Part shown: piece after piece, positions 49,880 to 57,903 of the stretch
How the letters are laid out: each line of letters starts with the position of its first letter
Numbering within the stretch: the first letter of the stretch is position 1
DNA from: Microbacterium aurantiacum
GTDB lineage: Bacteria; Actinomycetota; Actinomycetes; Actinomycetales; Microbacteriaceae
Reading direction: 5' to 3'
NCBI RefSeq assembly: GCF_021654035.1
Contig: NZ_JAJPDW010000004.1
Coordinates: forward strand, 62,001 to 126,000
Length of the DNA: 64,000 bases
Made by a program: the position numbers and the translations under genes
Notes under the pieces: model-generated
The model's database searches: none
Told to the model about the DNA's origin: nothing
What the model saw: the letters and a program-made list of their open reading frames with translations, nothing else

Positions 49880-50659
49880 TCAGTTGAGTGCGCGCGTGCC
49901 CTCGGGGACGACTCCGTCGGAATAGAGCTCGGACGCGACATCCTGCAGCGCCGTCAGCGCGACGCGCTGGGTCATGGGGCCGTAGGAGATGCGCGCCACC
50001 CCGAGGGCCTCGTACTCCCCCGCCGTCAGCGCACCCGGCAGTCCGATCACGCTGACCTTGCGCTCACCGATGCCGTCGACGAGTGCGCGGGTGACATCGG
50101 CCGACAGGACGCCGGGGACGAACACCAGATCGGCGCCGGCGTCCAAATAGGCGCGGCCCCGCGTCACGGCGTCGTCGATCGACTCGCGCACCGGTCGGTC
50201 GCCGCCCCGCACGAACGCGTCGGTACGCGCGTTCAGCACGAAGGGCACACCCTCCGCCGCACCGGCTGCGATCACCGCTTCGACCGCGCGCACGGAGTCC
50301 GCCAGGGGCCGGAGGCGGTCCTCCATGTTGGCGCCGACCACGCCGACACCGATCGCGCGCCGCGCCGTCTCGCCGGGGTCGCCGAAGCCGGCATCGAGGT
50401 CTGCACTGACGGGCAGGGCCCCGGCGGTCTCGACGATGCGCGCGACCATGTCGAGCATGAGGTCGCGGGGGATGTTCTCGCCGTCCGGGTACCCGAACGT
50501 CGCCGCGATCGAATGACCCGCGGTCGCGAGCGCGCGCGTCTCCGGCAGGGCCGCCACGGTCGCCGCGGAGACGGCGTCCCAGACGTTCACCACGCGGAGG
50601 ATCTCCGGGGCGCGGTGCAGGTCGGCGAGCGTACGGGCTTTGTCCTGTGAAGTGGTCAT
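49880..50659 (-). CDS. Isocitrate lyase/phosphoenolpyruvate mutase family protein
   Basis: A 259-residue TIM-barrel protein of the ICL/PEPM superfamily. NVWDAVSAATVA, GHSIAATFGYPD, SADLDAGFGD (metal-binding acid) and NMEDR near residues 110-114 are typical of the PrpB-like group without the KKCGH loop of isocitrate lyase. Activity (a carbon-carbon lyase or phosphonate-type mutase) is not predictable. TAGCGT six bases before ATG 50659 shows a leaderless start. It stands alone. Confidence 0.88.
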   Translation of the reverse strand: MTTSQDKARTLADLHRAPEILRVVNVWDAVSAATVAALPETRALATAGHSIAATFGYPDGENIPRDLMLDMVARIVETAGALPVSADLDAGFGDPGETARRAIGVGVVGANMEDRLRPLADSVRAVEAVIAAGAAEGVPFVLNARTDAFVRGGDRPVRESIDDAVTRGRAYLDAGADLVFVPGVLSADVTRALVDGIGERKVSVIGLPGALTAGEYEALGVARISYGPMTQRVALTALQDVASELYSDGVVPEGTRALN

Positions 50660-50665
50660 GCGCTC

Positions 50666-50671
50666 ACGCTA
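50666..50671 (-). promoter_or_regulatory. leaderless -10 of the ICL-family gene
   Basis: TAGCGT on the minus strand, six bases, ATG 50659. Confidence 0.65.
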
Positions 50672-50743
50672 ATGACCGCCCCGACCGGGGACCGGGGCTT
50701 GCGTCCGACGCCGCTCGCGGCGAGGATGCGGCCCCGCAGGAGG

Positions 50744-51121
50744 TCAGCCCGAGACGTCCACGGTGAAGGTCACCGGCTGGATGCCGCCGTCGGAATTCTC
50801 CAGCACCACCGTGGTCGAGCCCTCGGCGAGCGCCGTGACGCCGGGGTTGAACACCGTGCCGCCCTCCTCGCGACCGGCCGTGAACTCCGCCACCGCGGGG
50901 TCGGACACTTCGCCGCTGTAGCTGTCGACCGCGAGGTCGCCGGTGTTGATGTTCAGCACCTGGCCGACGACCAGATCGACCGTCTGCCCCTGGAGGTCCC
51001 CGACGTCGAGGGTGACCGGCGCGATCACGGGTGTGGGAGCGGGTTCCTGCTGCGCGCAGGCCGCGAGGGAGAACAGACCGACCGCCACGACCGAAGCCGT
51101 CAGGACTCTCGAGATTCGCAT
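50744..51121 (-). CDS. Small lipoprotein of unknown function
   Basis: A 125-residue protein: signal peptide with lipobox SLAAC (Cys22), a proline-rich spacer, then about 90 residues of beta-rich sequence that resembles an immunoglobulin-like fold (VTALAEGSTTVVLENSDGG and QPVTFTVDV). I recognise no specific family. It would be anchored on the outer face of the membrane. ATG 51121 has no ribosome-binding site; CATGCT six bases upstream is a weak leaderless -10. Confidence 0.75.
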   Translation of the reverse strand: MRISRVLTASVVAVGLFSLAACAQQEPAPTPVIAPVTLDVGDLQGQTVDLVVGQVLNINTGDLAVDSYSGEVSDPAVAEFTAGREEGGTVFNPGVTALAEGSTTVVLENSDGGIQPVTFTVDVSG

Positions 51122-51212
51122 GCGCTCAGCATGGCACCGCGGGTGACGGCGAGGGAAGCGACGCGCGGCGTCCGCCCTGTGGATAACCGCTCCAGCGCGG
51201 AGCCGCGGCGGT

Positions 51213-51218
51213 TACCGT
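51213..51218 (+). promoter_or_regulatory. leaderless -10 of the lipoprotein gene at 51225
   Basis: TACCGT, six bases, GTG 51225. The GTG is followed at once by ATG, so the exact first codon is open. Confidence 0.65.
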
Positions 51219-51224
51219 GGTCGC

Positions 51225-51761
51225 GTGATGACTCGCTGGACCGGCACGCTCCTCCTCGCCCTCGTGACGGGGGCGCTCCTGACGGGCTGCGCGCCCGACG
51301 CGTCCGAGCCGACACCGACGCCGTCGTTCTCGAGCGATGAGGATGCCTTCGCCGCCGCCGAAGCGACCTATCGCGCCTACGTCGACGCCCTCAACCAGGT
51401 GGATCTCAGCGACCCCGCCACCTTCGAGCCCGTCTACGCCTGGACCACCGGCGAGGCCAATGCAAACGAACGCAAGTCATTGAGCCAGATGTCAGCGGAC
51501 GGATGGCAGGTAGAGGGCGACACCGTAGTCGCTTCCTTCTTGCGTCCTACAGCCCCATCGACCGACAGTCCAACAGCAGCCGTCGTGTGTAGCGACGTCT
51601 CCCGCGTCGAAGTCGTTGATTCGGGTGGGACTTCCGTTGTTCCGGACGCTCGCCCCGACGTATACGCGCTGTCGGTCACGTTCGTACCGGAGCCGGACGC
51701 CGAGTTCGGCCTGAAGATAAGCAGCAGCAACGCTGTCGAGGACGACAGATGCGGACCGTAG
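51225..51761 (+). CDS. Secreted lipoprotein of unknown function
   Basis: A 178-residue protein with a signal peptide and lipobox LLTGC (Cys22), a threonine/proline-rich spacer and a helical FAAAEATYRAYVDALNQVD segment that recurs in many small actinobacterial lipoproteins. No family is assigned. The second half of the gene, from about 51461, has clearly lower GC (about 60-62 percent by counting) than the first half and the rest of the window. Its last 13 bases overlap the next gene. Confidence 0.8.
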   Translation: MMTRWTGTLLLALVTGALLTGCAPDASEPTPTPSFSSDEDAFAAAEATYRAYVDALNQVDLSDPATFEPVYAWTTGEANANERKSLSQMSADGWQVEGDTVVASFLRPTAPSTDSPTAAVVCSDVSRVEVVDSGGTSVVPDARPDVYALSVTFVPEPDAEFGLKISSSNAVEDDRCGP

Positions 51762-52522
51762 CTCTGGTGTTGGCGCTCATGCTTGCTCCACAACCCCTAT
51801 CCGTCCCCACAAGTTCATGCACTGGGTCAAGCACCTGGACCTTCTGCGACGTCACGTCGACGGACGGGACGCAGGTCGACATCAGCGCGGGCATCACCAC
51901 CCCGGGCGGCGGCGGGGGTGGTGGGAATTCCGGAGGCGGTGCTCCCCCACAGGACGCGGCGCAGCCCGGCGCCGCGGTCGAGCCGGAGGACTGCGGACCG
52001 CTCGGATGCCGCGGCAACTACACCGTCGTCACTCCACCCGACGTCACGATCGATGACCTCGCTTCGTTCCGCCCGGCCTCACCGAGCATCAGCGGGCAGC
52101 CCGACGGCTTCGGCGTGACGGGGATGCCGACGAACGTGGTGGCGGCCGCGTCCGAACAGATCATCCCGGGCACGATCCTCGGCTGGGACGTCGTGGTCCG
52201 CTTCACGCCCTCCGGCTACGTGTTCGACTACGGCGACGGCACGCAGGCGCGCTCGACCTCGGGCGGATCGACATGGGAGAGCCTCGGGCAGGGACAGTTC
52301 ACGCCCACCTCGACCAGCCACGTCTACCGCTCCCGCGGCGTCTACCCGGTCGTCGTCGCCGTCGAGTACGCCGCGGCAGTCGACTTCGGCAGTGGTACCT
52401 GGCGTCCGGTCGACGGTGTCGTCACGGCACGCTCGGGCGCCTACCCGGTCGAAGTCGTCGACGTCCGCACGGCGCTCGTCGACCGCTCCTGCGCCGAGGA
52501 TCCCCTCGCGGCGGGCTGCTGA
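51749..52522 (+). CDS. Secreted protein with PKD-like domain
   Basis: A 257-residue exported protein: short signal peptide (cleavage likely near residue 17-21), a cysteine pair early in the mature part, a glycine-rich linker (about 52-66), then a domain with FTPSGYVFDYGDGTQA and STSHVYRSRGVYPVVVAVEY, the pattern of PKD/Ig-like domains. Two further cysteines lie at the C-terminus. Function unknown; surface binding is possible. It overlaps the preceding lipoprotein gene by 13 bases and, tail to tail, the glycosyltransferase gene by 82 bases. Confidence 0.8.
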   Translation: MRTVALVLALMLAPQPLSVPTSSCTGSSTWTFCDVTSTDGTQVDISAGITTPGGGGGGGNSGGGAPPQDAAQPGAAVEPEDCGPLGCRGNYTVVTPPDVTIDDLASFRPASPSISGQPDGFGVTGMPTNVVAAASEQIIPGTILGWDVVVRFTPSGYVFDYGDGTQARSTSGGSTWESLGQGQFTPTSTSHVYRSRGVYPVVVAVEYAAAVDFGSGTWRPVDGVVTARSGAYPVEVVDVRTALVDRSCAEDPLAAGC

Positions 52523-53808
52523 CGGTCGCCCCGCGCCGCCGAACGGTTGCGCACCCGGCGCGCCGCACGCACGACCGCGCGGACGGGGATCCCGACGACG
52601 GTCGCGAGGCGACCCGCCGCCGACGTGTCGAGCGGCCCCAGGACGACCTTCCGGTCCCAGGCAGCCCGCAGAGTCCCCCCGCGTCCCGCAACGGGCGGGC
52701 GCGGAACCAGGTCGCCGCGACGGCGAGCGCGGACGAGCCTCGCGGTCTGTTCCTCCCAGTCGTCCGCGGACGGGTCGTGGAAGTAGTTCTCCGCGAGCCA
52801 GTGCGGCGCCGGATGCCGGAATCGCCGCGCCTCGACATCCGCCTCCGATCCGAGGAGACCGGCGTCGGCGAGCACTTCGTTGATCAGTTCGGCCGACACA
52901 CCGAAGCTGTCCAGCGCGATCACCCCGACACCGCGCGCGATCGCTTCGATCGCCGCGGTGGAGCTGACCGTGACGAGCCCTCCGGCACTGTCGAGCGCCC
53001 GAGCCATCGGCGCCGTCGAGAACACGAGGTTTTCCGGCATCGGCCCGAGTTCCGCGACGAGATCGCGATAGTCCGTCTCCTCGAGGTGCGTCTGGCTCTC
53101 GCCCGGCTTGGCGCGCAGTTTCACCACGACCCGGCGATCCGGACGCGCGCGCGCCGCCCGCACGAGGAGCCGCGCGACGTGCCGCCGGTCCGCGGCGAGT
53201 GCCGGAACCTTCGCCTGCGCGGCGAAGACCAAATCGTCTCCCGCGGCGGTCGCCGCGGTCTCACCGACAACCGCCGTATGCCTTTCCGTCACTCCGCCCC
53301 GCGCGAAGGGGAGGGTGGCGAGCGCGAAGCGATGCGGAACACCCTGCTCCCGCGCGAGGGCGGTGAAGTCCCGGCGTTCGCGCTGCGAGTGCACGACGAA
53401 CAGGTCGCACTGGGCGCGGTAGAGCAGGGCCTTGCGCGTCGCCGGGATGGAGATCCCGGGGAGACCCGTGACGATCACCGGCCGCGGGACGATGTCGGCC
53501 ACCACCGACGCGAGCAACCGGACGAGGGGGCCGCGACCGGCCACCAGCACGACATCGGGCGGGTCCGCACGAAGACGCTCCGCGACGACCTCGAGGTCGC
53601 GACGCTCGACGTCGAGTGCGGCGAGACCGCTCCCCGCGAGCGCACTGGTCAGCTGTGCGTCGCTCACGACCAGTGGCGTCGTCACCACCGTCAGCACCGG
53701 AGACCACGCGGGTCCGAGCGCGCCCAGCAGGTGCGCCGCCCACTTCACGTAGGAGTCGGTGTCGGCGAGTCCGACGATCCGCAGGGGTGCGGCATCCGCT
53801 CCGCTCAC
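52441..53808 (-). CDS. DUF6716-type putative glycosyltransferase
   Basis: A 455-residue soluble protein with a GT-B-like layout. GLADTDSYVKWAAHLL begins the N-terminal half, GLPGISIPATRKALLYRAQCDLFVVHS is in the middle, and TVSSTAAIEAIARGVGVIALDSFG is the donor-side motif seen in capsule and sialyl/Kdo-type transferases. I take it for a DUF6716 glycosyltransferase of the nonulosonic acid operon. GTG 53808 overlaps the neuB stop (GTGA). The basic C-terminal 30 residues lie in the overlap with the opposite gene and may be non-essential. Confidence 0.75.
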   Translation of the reverse strand: MSGADAAPLRIVGLADTDSYVKWAAHLLGALGPAWSPVLTVVTTPLVVSDAQLTSALAGSGLAALDVERRDLEVVAERLRADPPDVVLVAGRGPLVRLLASVVADIVPRPVIVTGLPGISIPATRKALLYRAQCDLFVVHSQRERRDFTALAREQGVPHRFALATLPFARGGVTERHTAVVGETAATAAGDDLVFAAQAKVPALAADRRHVARLLVRAARARPDRRVVVKLRAKPGESQTHLEETDYRDLVAELGPMPENLVFSTAPMARALDSAGGLVTVSSTAAIEAIARGVGVIALDSFGVSAELINEVLADAGLLGSEADVEARRFRHPAPHWLAENYFHDPSADDWEEQTARLVRARRRGDLVPRPPVAGRGGTLRAAWDRKVVLGPLDTSAAGRLATVVGIPVRAVVRAARRVRNRSAARGDRQQPAARGSSAQERSTSAVRTSTTSTG

Positions 53809-54677
53809 GCGGGGACGCGGCGGAGCTTCGCCATCGGCGCGAGCTCGCCCGGGTACACCCGCTTCACCCCGTCGCCGAGTGCCGACTCGATGACGCGGAT
53901 GTCGCGCACGAGGTGAGTCAGCCCGGTCGGCTCCAGCGATGCGGCGTGATCGGAGCCCCACATCGTGCGGTCGAGGGTGATGTGCCGCTCGACGGCCACG
54001 GCGCCGAGCGCGACCGCGGCGAGGGAGATCTGCAGTCCGCGCTCGTGGCCGGAATAGCCGACGGGGACACCGGGGAAGCGCTCCCGCAGCGCGGGGATCA
54101 TCCGCAGGTTCGCCTCCTCCGGCTCCATCGGATAGGTCGACGTCGCGTGCATCAGCACCAGCCGATCAGTGCCGAGGACGCTCACAGCCGCGTCGATCTC
54201 GGCCATCGTCGACATCCCCGTGGAGAGGATGACCGGCTTGCCGGTGTCGGCGAGCGCCCGCAGGAGGGCGTGGTCGGTGAGACTCGCGGAGGCGACCTTG
54301 TGCGCGGCGACGCCGAGCTCCTCGAGGAACGCCACGCTCGGCACGTCCCACGGCGACGCGAACCACTCGAGGCCCCGGAGCAGCGCGTGATCGGAGATCT
54401 CGATGTACTGCGCCCGATCGAACTCCACGCGCCGGCGGTAGTCGAGGTAGGTCATCGTCCCCCACGGCGTCTCCCGCGGGACGTCGCGCATGTGCTCGGG
54501 GGTGGCGATCTCAGGCGTCCGCTTCTGGAACTTCACCGCGTCGGCGCCGGCATCCGCCGCGACGTCGATGAGACGCTTGGCGAGGTCGACGTCGCCGTTG
54601 TGGTTGAGGCCGATTTCGGCGATGACGTAGGCCGGGCGGCCGCCGCCGATCACGCGGGTTCCGATGGTGACGGTCAC
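53805..54677 (-). CDS. neuB: N-acetylneuraminate synthase family protein (NeuB), lacking the SAF domain
   Basis: A 290-residue NeuB TIM barrel: EIGLNHNG at 21-28, DAVKFQKR at 46-53, the STGMSTMAEID turn and GYSGHERG. It condenses phosphoenolpyruvate with a mannose-type sugar to a nine-carbon nonulosonic acid. The family is usually about 340-350 residues because of a C-terminal SAF (antifreeze-like) domain; here the protein ends right after the barrel. In Neisseria NeuB that domain supplies an arginine contacting the N-acetyl group, so a non-acetylated substrate is possible. GTG 54677 overlaps the previous stop. Confidence 0.9.
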   Translation of the reverse strand: MTVTIGTRVIGGGRPAYVIAEIGLNHNGDVDLAKRLIDVAADAGADAVKFQKRTPEIATPEHMRDVPRETPWGTMTYLDYRRRVEFDRAQYIEISDHALLRGLEWFASPWDVPSVAFLEELGVAAHKVASASLTDHALLRALADTGKPVILSTGMSTMAEIDAAVSVLGTDRLVLMHATSTYPMEPEEANLRMIPALRERFPGVPVGYSGHERGLQISLAAVALGAVAVERHITLDRTMWGSDHAASLEPTGLTHLVRDIRVIESALGDGVKRVYPGELAPMAKLRRVPA

Positions 54678-55891
54678 GGGTTCTCTTTCGTCGGGGCTGC
54701 GGCGACGCCGGAGCCGGGGAGGGATGCCGCCGGGGCGGCGTCGCGCGCGGACAGCACGCGCTCGGCGAGATCGCGAACCGCCCCGTCGCCGCCGGGGGTG
54801 TCCAGGACGACCCGGGCGGCTGCCCGCACGCGCGGGTGCGCGTCGGGGACCACCACCGGCCAGCCGACGATCTCCAGGCACGGCAGGTCGTTGACGTCGT
54901 TGCCGAGGTAGGCGATGCGGGACAGCGGGAGGCGGTGCTCCGCCGCCCACGCGCGGAGGGCCGCGGCTTTGTCGTCGCAGTGCTGCACGACGTCGACTCC
55001 GAGCTTGCGGGCCCGCGCTGTGACGACCGGATTCGCCTCGGTCGACAGGATCAGCATCGGAACGCCCGCGCGGCGCAGGAGCGAGACGCCCATGCCGTCC
55101 GAGCGGCTCACACGGACCGTTTCGACGCCGTGCTGATCGAGCAGTGCCGTGTCGTCGGTGTGGACGCCGTCGAAGTCGGTGACGACCGCGTCGACGTCGA
55201 GCGGCTCCGGTCGGTCCACGAGCGGAGCGAGCGCACGCGCGACGGCCAACTCGTCCTCGGTGTCGATCTCGATCGCCGTGCGGGCGGCGACCTCGGTGAT
55301 CCCGACGCTGCCGAAGAAGCGGTGACGGGTCACACGGAAGGCCTTCGCGCGGAGCACGTAGAACGCCCCCGTCTCCAGGAAGTGCGGTTCGCGATCCTGC
55401 CGTCGCGGACGCGCGGACGCCTCGTGGTTGACCGCCTCCGCGGCGTCGCCTGTCGCGCGGCGCCACAGGAATCCGTAGGTCTCCACAGCCGAGAAGACCA
55501 CGTCGCGTCGGCGCGACCGGACCAGCCGGACCGCGTCCCCCAGGGCCGGGACGTCGAGGAACGGGCTCGTGGCCTGGAGGAGCACGACCACGCCGATCGC
55601 GTCGGCATCCGGATCCAGAGTCTCCAGAACGTGGAGGACCGCGCTCTCCGAGCTGGCCTCGTCGCCGGCCAGCTCAACGGGCCGCTCGACGACCTCCGCG
55701 CCCCACTCCGCCGCCACCGCGGCGACGTCGGCGTCATCGGTCGAGACGATCACCCGGTCGATCTCGGGGCATCGCCGCGCGGCGGCCACGGCGCGGGCGA
55801 CGAGGGGCACGCCGCCGACGCGCCGGAGGTTCTTCCGCGGCACACCCTTCGATCCCCCGCGCGCGGGGATGACCGCGACCACGGCGCTCAC
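54674..55891 (-). CDS. neuA: CMP-nonulosonate cytidylyltransferase fused to a HAD phosphatase
   Basis: A 405-residue two-domain protein. Residues 1-225 are a CMP-sialate/Kdo synthetase: ARGGSKGVPRKN at 10-21, QATSPF at 106-111 and DTEDEL at 210-215. Residues 235-385 are a KdsC-like HAD phosphatase: TDFDGVHTDD at 238-247, Ser/Thr at 283-284, Lys308 in DDKAAAL and GNDVND at 330-335. It would activate the sugar with CTP and could remove a phosphate (9-phosphate) first. Vertebrate CMAS has the same architecture. GTG 55891 overlaps the upstream stop (GTGA). Confidence 0.9.
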   Translation of the reverse strand: MSAVVAVIPARGGSKGVPRKNLRRVGGVPLVARAVAAARRCPEIDRVIVSTDDADVAAVAAEWGAEVVERPVELAGDEASSESAVLHVLETLDPDADAIGVVVLLQATSPFLDVPALGDAVRLVRSRRRDVVFSAVETYGFLWRRATGDAAEAVNHEASARPRRQDREPHFLETGAFYVLRAKAFRVTRHRFFGSVGITEVAARTAIEIDTEDELAVARALAPLVDRPEPLDVDAVVTDFDGVHTDDTALLDQHGVETVRVSRSDGMGVSLLRRAGVPMLILSTEANPVVTARARKLGVDVVQHCDDKAAALRAWAAEHRLPLSRIAYLGNDVNDLPCLEIVGWPVVVPDAHPRVRAAARVVLDTPGGDGAVRDLAERVLSARDAAPAASLPGSGVAAAPTKENP

Positions 55892-56841
55892 CGGTCTCGA
55901 CCGATCGTCGCGGGCGCGGCGAGGCACGGACCGACATCCGCGGGCCCCACGTGCAGGCGCGAACCCGACCCGGCCAGGATCGGCGGCAAGGTCGTCGTCG
56001 TGCTCGAGGGGAGGGTGAACAGGGCGAGCGCGCGGGTGGTCCCGGCCAGCAGCACCTCGATCGGGAGGGCGGGCTCCACGATCCGGATGCCCGGGACCGC
56101 GGCCACGGCAGCGCGTTGCGCCGTCGACGCGCGACGATGCGGGACGTACACCGCGGGGCCTCGGTCCGCGACACGACCGATCCATTCCCGGTACTCGGAC
56201 AGCGGCATCCGCCCGTCTGTGGGTCGCGCGCTGCCGAGGATGATGCGCGCGCCGAGGGTCTCGCGGACCGCGCCGGTCGACGTGCGCGGAGGGGTGCGGC
56301 GGATCCCCGCGAACCGGTGGCGGGAGATGCGGTAGCCGCGTTCCTCCAGCGCCGCGACGCGTGCGTCTCCGAGGTCGAAGGCGGTGAAGATCTCCACTTG
56401 ACCGGCCACGGCCCGACGGGCGACGCGCTCATGCGCGAGCGGTCCGAGCAGTCGGTGCAGGCGCCCCTCGCGTTGATGCGGACGCTCGTACGGGCGCTCG
56501 CCGGCGAGCGTGGCGGCGTAGGCGAGCGCTCCCGCGCCGTCGTCGAGGAACGACAGCCGGCGCGGACCGAGCACGGTGGCCGCGAGCCGGAACTGCCCCG
56601 AGAACCCGTCGCCGATCAGCCAGTGTCCGTGACGCGCCAGCATCGCCCACGGGATGCCGACGTACGGCTCCAGGACGCCGAACCGGGCCCCGCGGGCGAG
56701 GAGCTCCTCCGCGGTCTCGGACATCTGCGGCGTGAGCCTCCCGGCCACGCCCACGGACTTGCCGTGCGTCTCGGCCCATTCGGCGGCGCCGAGGAGCTGG
56801 AGCGGGGACTCCACCCACGCCATGACATCGGTTCGTCCCAT
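55888..56841 (-). CDS. Polysialyltransferase-family glycosyltransferase
   Basis: A 317-residue soluble GT-B protein resembling the bacterial alpha-2,8-polysialyltransferase/GT52-like group: AWVESPLQLLGA at 8-19, the acidic DDG at 100-102, the YVPHRR block with Pro-His at 234-235 and Ser-Ser-Thr at 279-281 near the donor site. It would transfer the CMP-activated nonulosonate made by the next two genes to a surface glycan. AGGAGG five bases before ATG 56841 supports this start. It heads the four-gene operon. Confidence 0.78.
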   Translation of the reverse strand: MGRTDVMAWVESPLQLLGAAEWAETHGKSVGVAGRLTPQMSETAEELLARGARFGVLEPYVGIPWAMLARHGHWLIGDGFSGQFRLAATVLGPRRLSFLDDGAGALAYAATLAGERPYERPHQREGRLHRLLGPLAHERVARRAVAGQVEIFTAFDLGDARVAALEERGYRISRHRFAGIRRTPPRTSTGAVRETLGARIILGSARPTDGRMPLSEYREWIGRVADRGPAVYVPHRRASTAQRAAVAAVPGIRIVEPALPIEVLLAGTTRALALFTLPSSTTTTLPPILAGSGSRLHVGPADVGPCLAAPATIGRDR

Positions 56842-56941
56842 GTCGCCTCCTGCCCTCGCCGTTCGCGCCACCTTCCGCGCCGAAGGCGACCGGGGCGTGG
56901 CGCGGGCGAGTCCGTCGCGCGTCCATTCGGTGAACTCCCGC

Positions 56942-56963
56942 CGTCGGGGGCGCGTGACAGGAT
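56942..56963 (+). promoter_or_regulatory. degenerate PafBC-like leaderless promoter of the exonuclease gene
   Basis: CGTCGGGG, eight bases, CAGGAT, six bases, GTG 56970. Spacing equals that of the uvrA and uvrB promoters, but the first base of each element deviates. Confidence 0.4.
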
Positions 56964-56969
56964 GAGGGC

Positions 56970-57902
56970 GTGACCGACCGCCTGCTGCTGCTGGACTCCG
57001 CCTCGCTCTATTTCCGGGCCTTCTACGGTGTCCCCGACTCGGTGCGCGCAGACGACGGCACGGTCGTCAACGCCCTCCGAGGCTTCCTCGACATGGTCGC
57101 CAAGCTCATCCCCCTCTCCGAGGCCACCCACGTCGTGGCGTGCTGGGACGACGACTGGCGTCCGCAGTGGCGTGTGGATCTTCTTCCGACGTACAAGACG
57201 CATCGCGTGGTGGCGGAGGTGGCGGCCGGACCCGACGTCGAGGAGGTCCCCGATCCCCTCGAGGCGCAGGTTCCGCTCATCCGCGCGGCGCTGGGGCTCC
57301 TGGGCATTCCCGTGGTGGGAGCGGCTGAGCACGAGGCCGATGACGTGATCGGCACCCTCGCGACGCACGCGCGCATGCCCGTCGACATCGTCACCGGCGA
57401 CCGCGATCTCTTCCAGCTCATCGACGACGCCCGAGACGTGCGCGTCGTCTACACGGCGCGCGGCATGAGCAACCTCGAGACCGTGACCGACCACGTCGTG
57501 GTCGCCAAGTACGGCGTGCGCGCCGCGCAGTACGCCGACTTCGCCACGCTGCGCGGCGATGCCTCCGACGGCCTCCCCGGGGTCTCCGGCATCGGCGACA
57601 AGACCGCGGCCGCGCTGCTCGCCGCCCACGGCGACATCGCCGGCATCCGTGCCGCCGCGGACCAGCCCGACAGCGACCTGAGCGCGGGAGTGCGGGCCAA
57701 GATCATCGCGGGCGCCGACTACCTCGCGGTGGCCCCTCGGGTGGTCGCCGTCGTCCGCGACCTGGATCTCCCCGATGTCGACGCGCGCCTGCACGCGCCG
57801 GATGCCGATTCCCGCGCGCAGGCGGAGGCCTTCGGACGCCGGTGGGGCGCGGCGGCGGCGATGGGGCGCGCGTTGTCGGCGGTCTCGGCAGCAGCCGGCT
57901 GA
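56970..57902 (+). CDS. 5'-3' exonuclease (FEN/ExoIX-like)
   Basis: A 310-residue FEN-family nuclease like the N-terminal domain of DNA polymerase I. LLLDSASLYFRAFYG holds the first metal-binding Asp, then AEHEADDVIGTLA, VTGDRDLFQL and GDASDGLPGVSGIGDKTAA (helix-hairpin-helix type loop). It removes 5' flaps and RNA primers. No polymerase domain follows. GTG 56970 is probably leaderless. It converges with the next gene with only one base between stops. Confidence 0.92.
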   Translation: MTDRLLLLDSASLYFRAFYGVPDSVRADDGTVVNALRGFLDMVAKLIPLSEATHVVACWDDDWRPQWRVDLLPTYKTHRVVAEVAAGPDVEEVPDPLEAQVPLIRAALGLLGIPVVGAAEHEADDVIGTLATHARMPVDIVTGDRDLFQLIDDARDVRVVYTARGMSNLETVTDHVVVAKYGVRAAQYADFATLRGDASDGLPGVSGIGDKTAAALLAAHGDIAGIRAAADQPDSDLSAGVRAKIIAGADYLAVAPRVVAVVRDLDLPDVDARLHAPDADSRAQAEAFGRRWGAAAAMGRALSAVSAAAG

Positions 57903-57903
57903 C

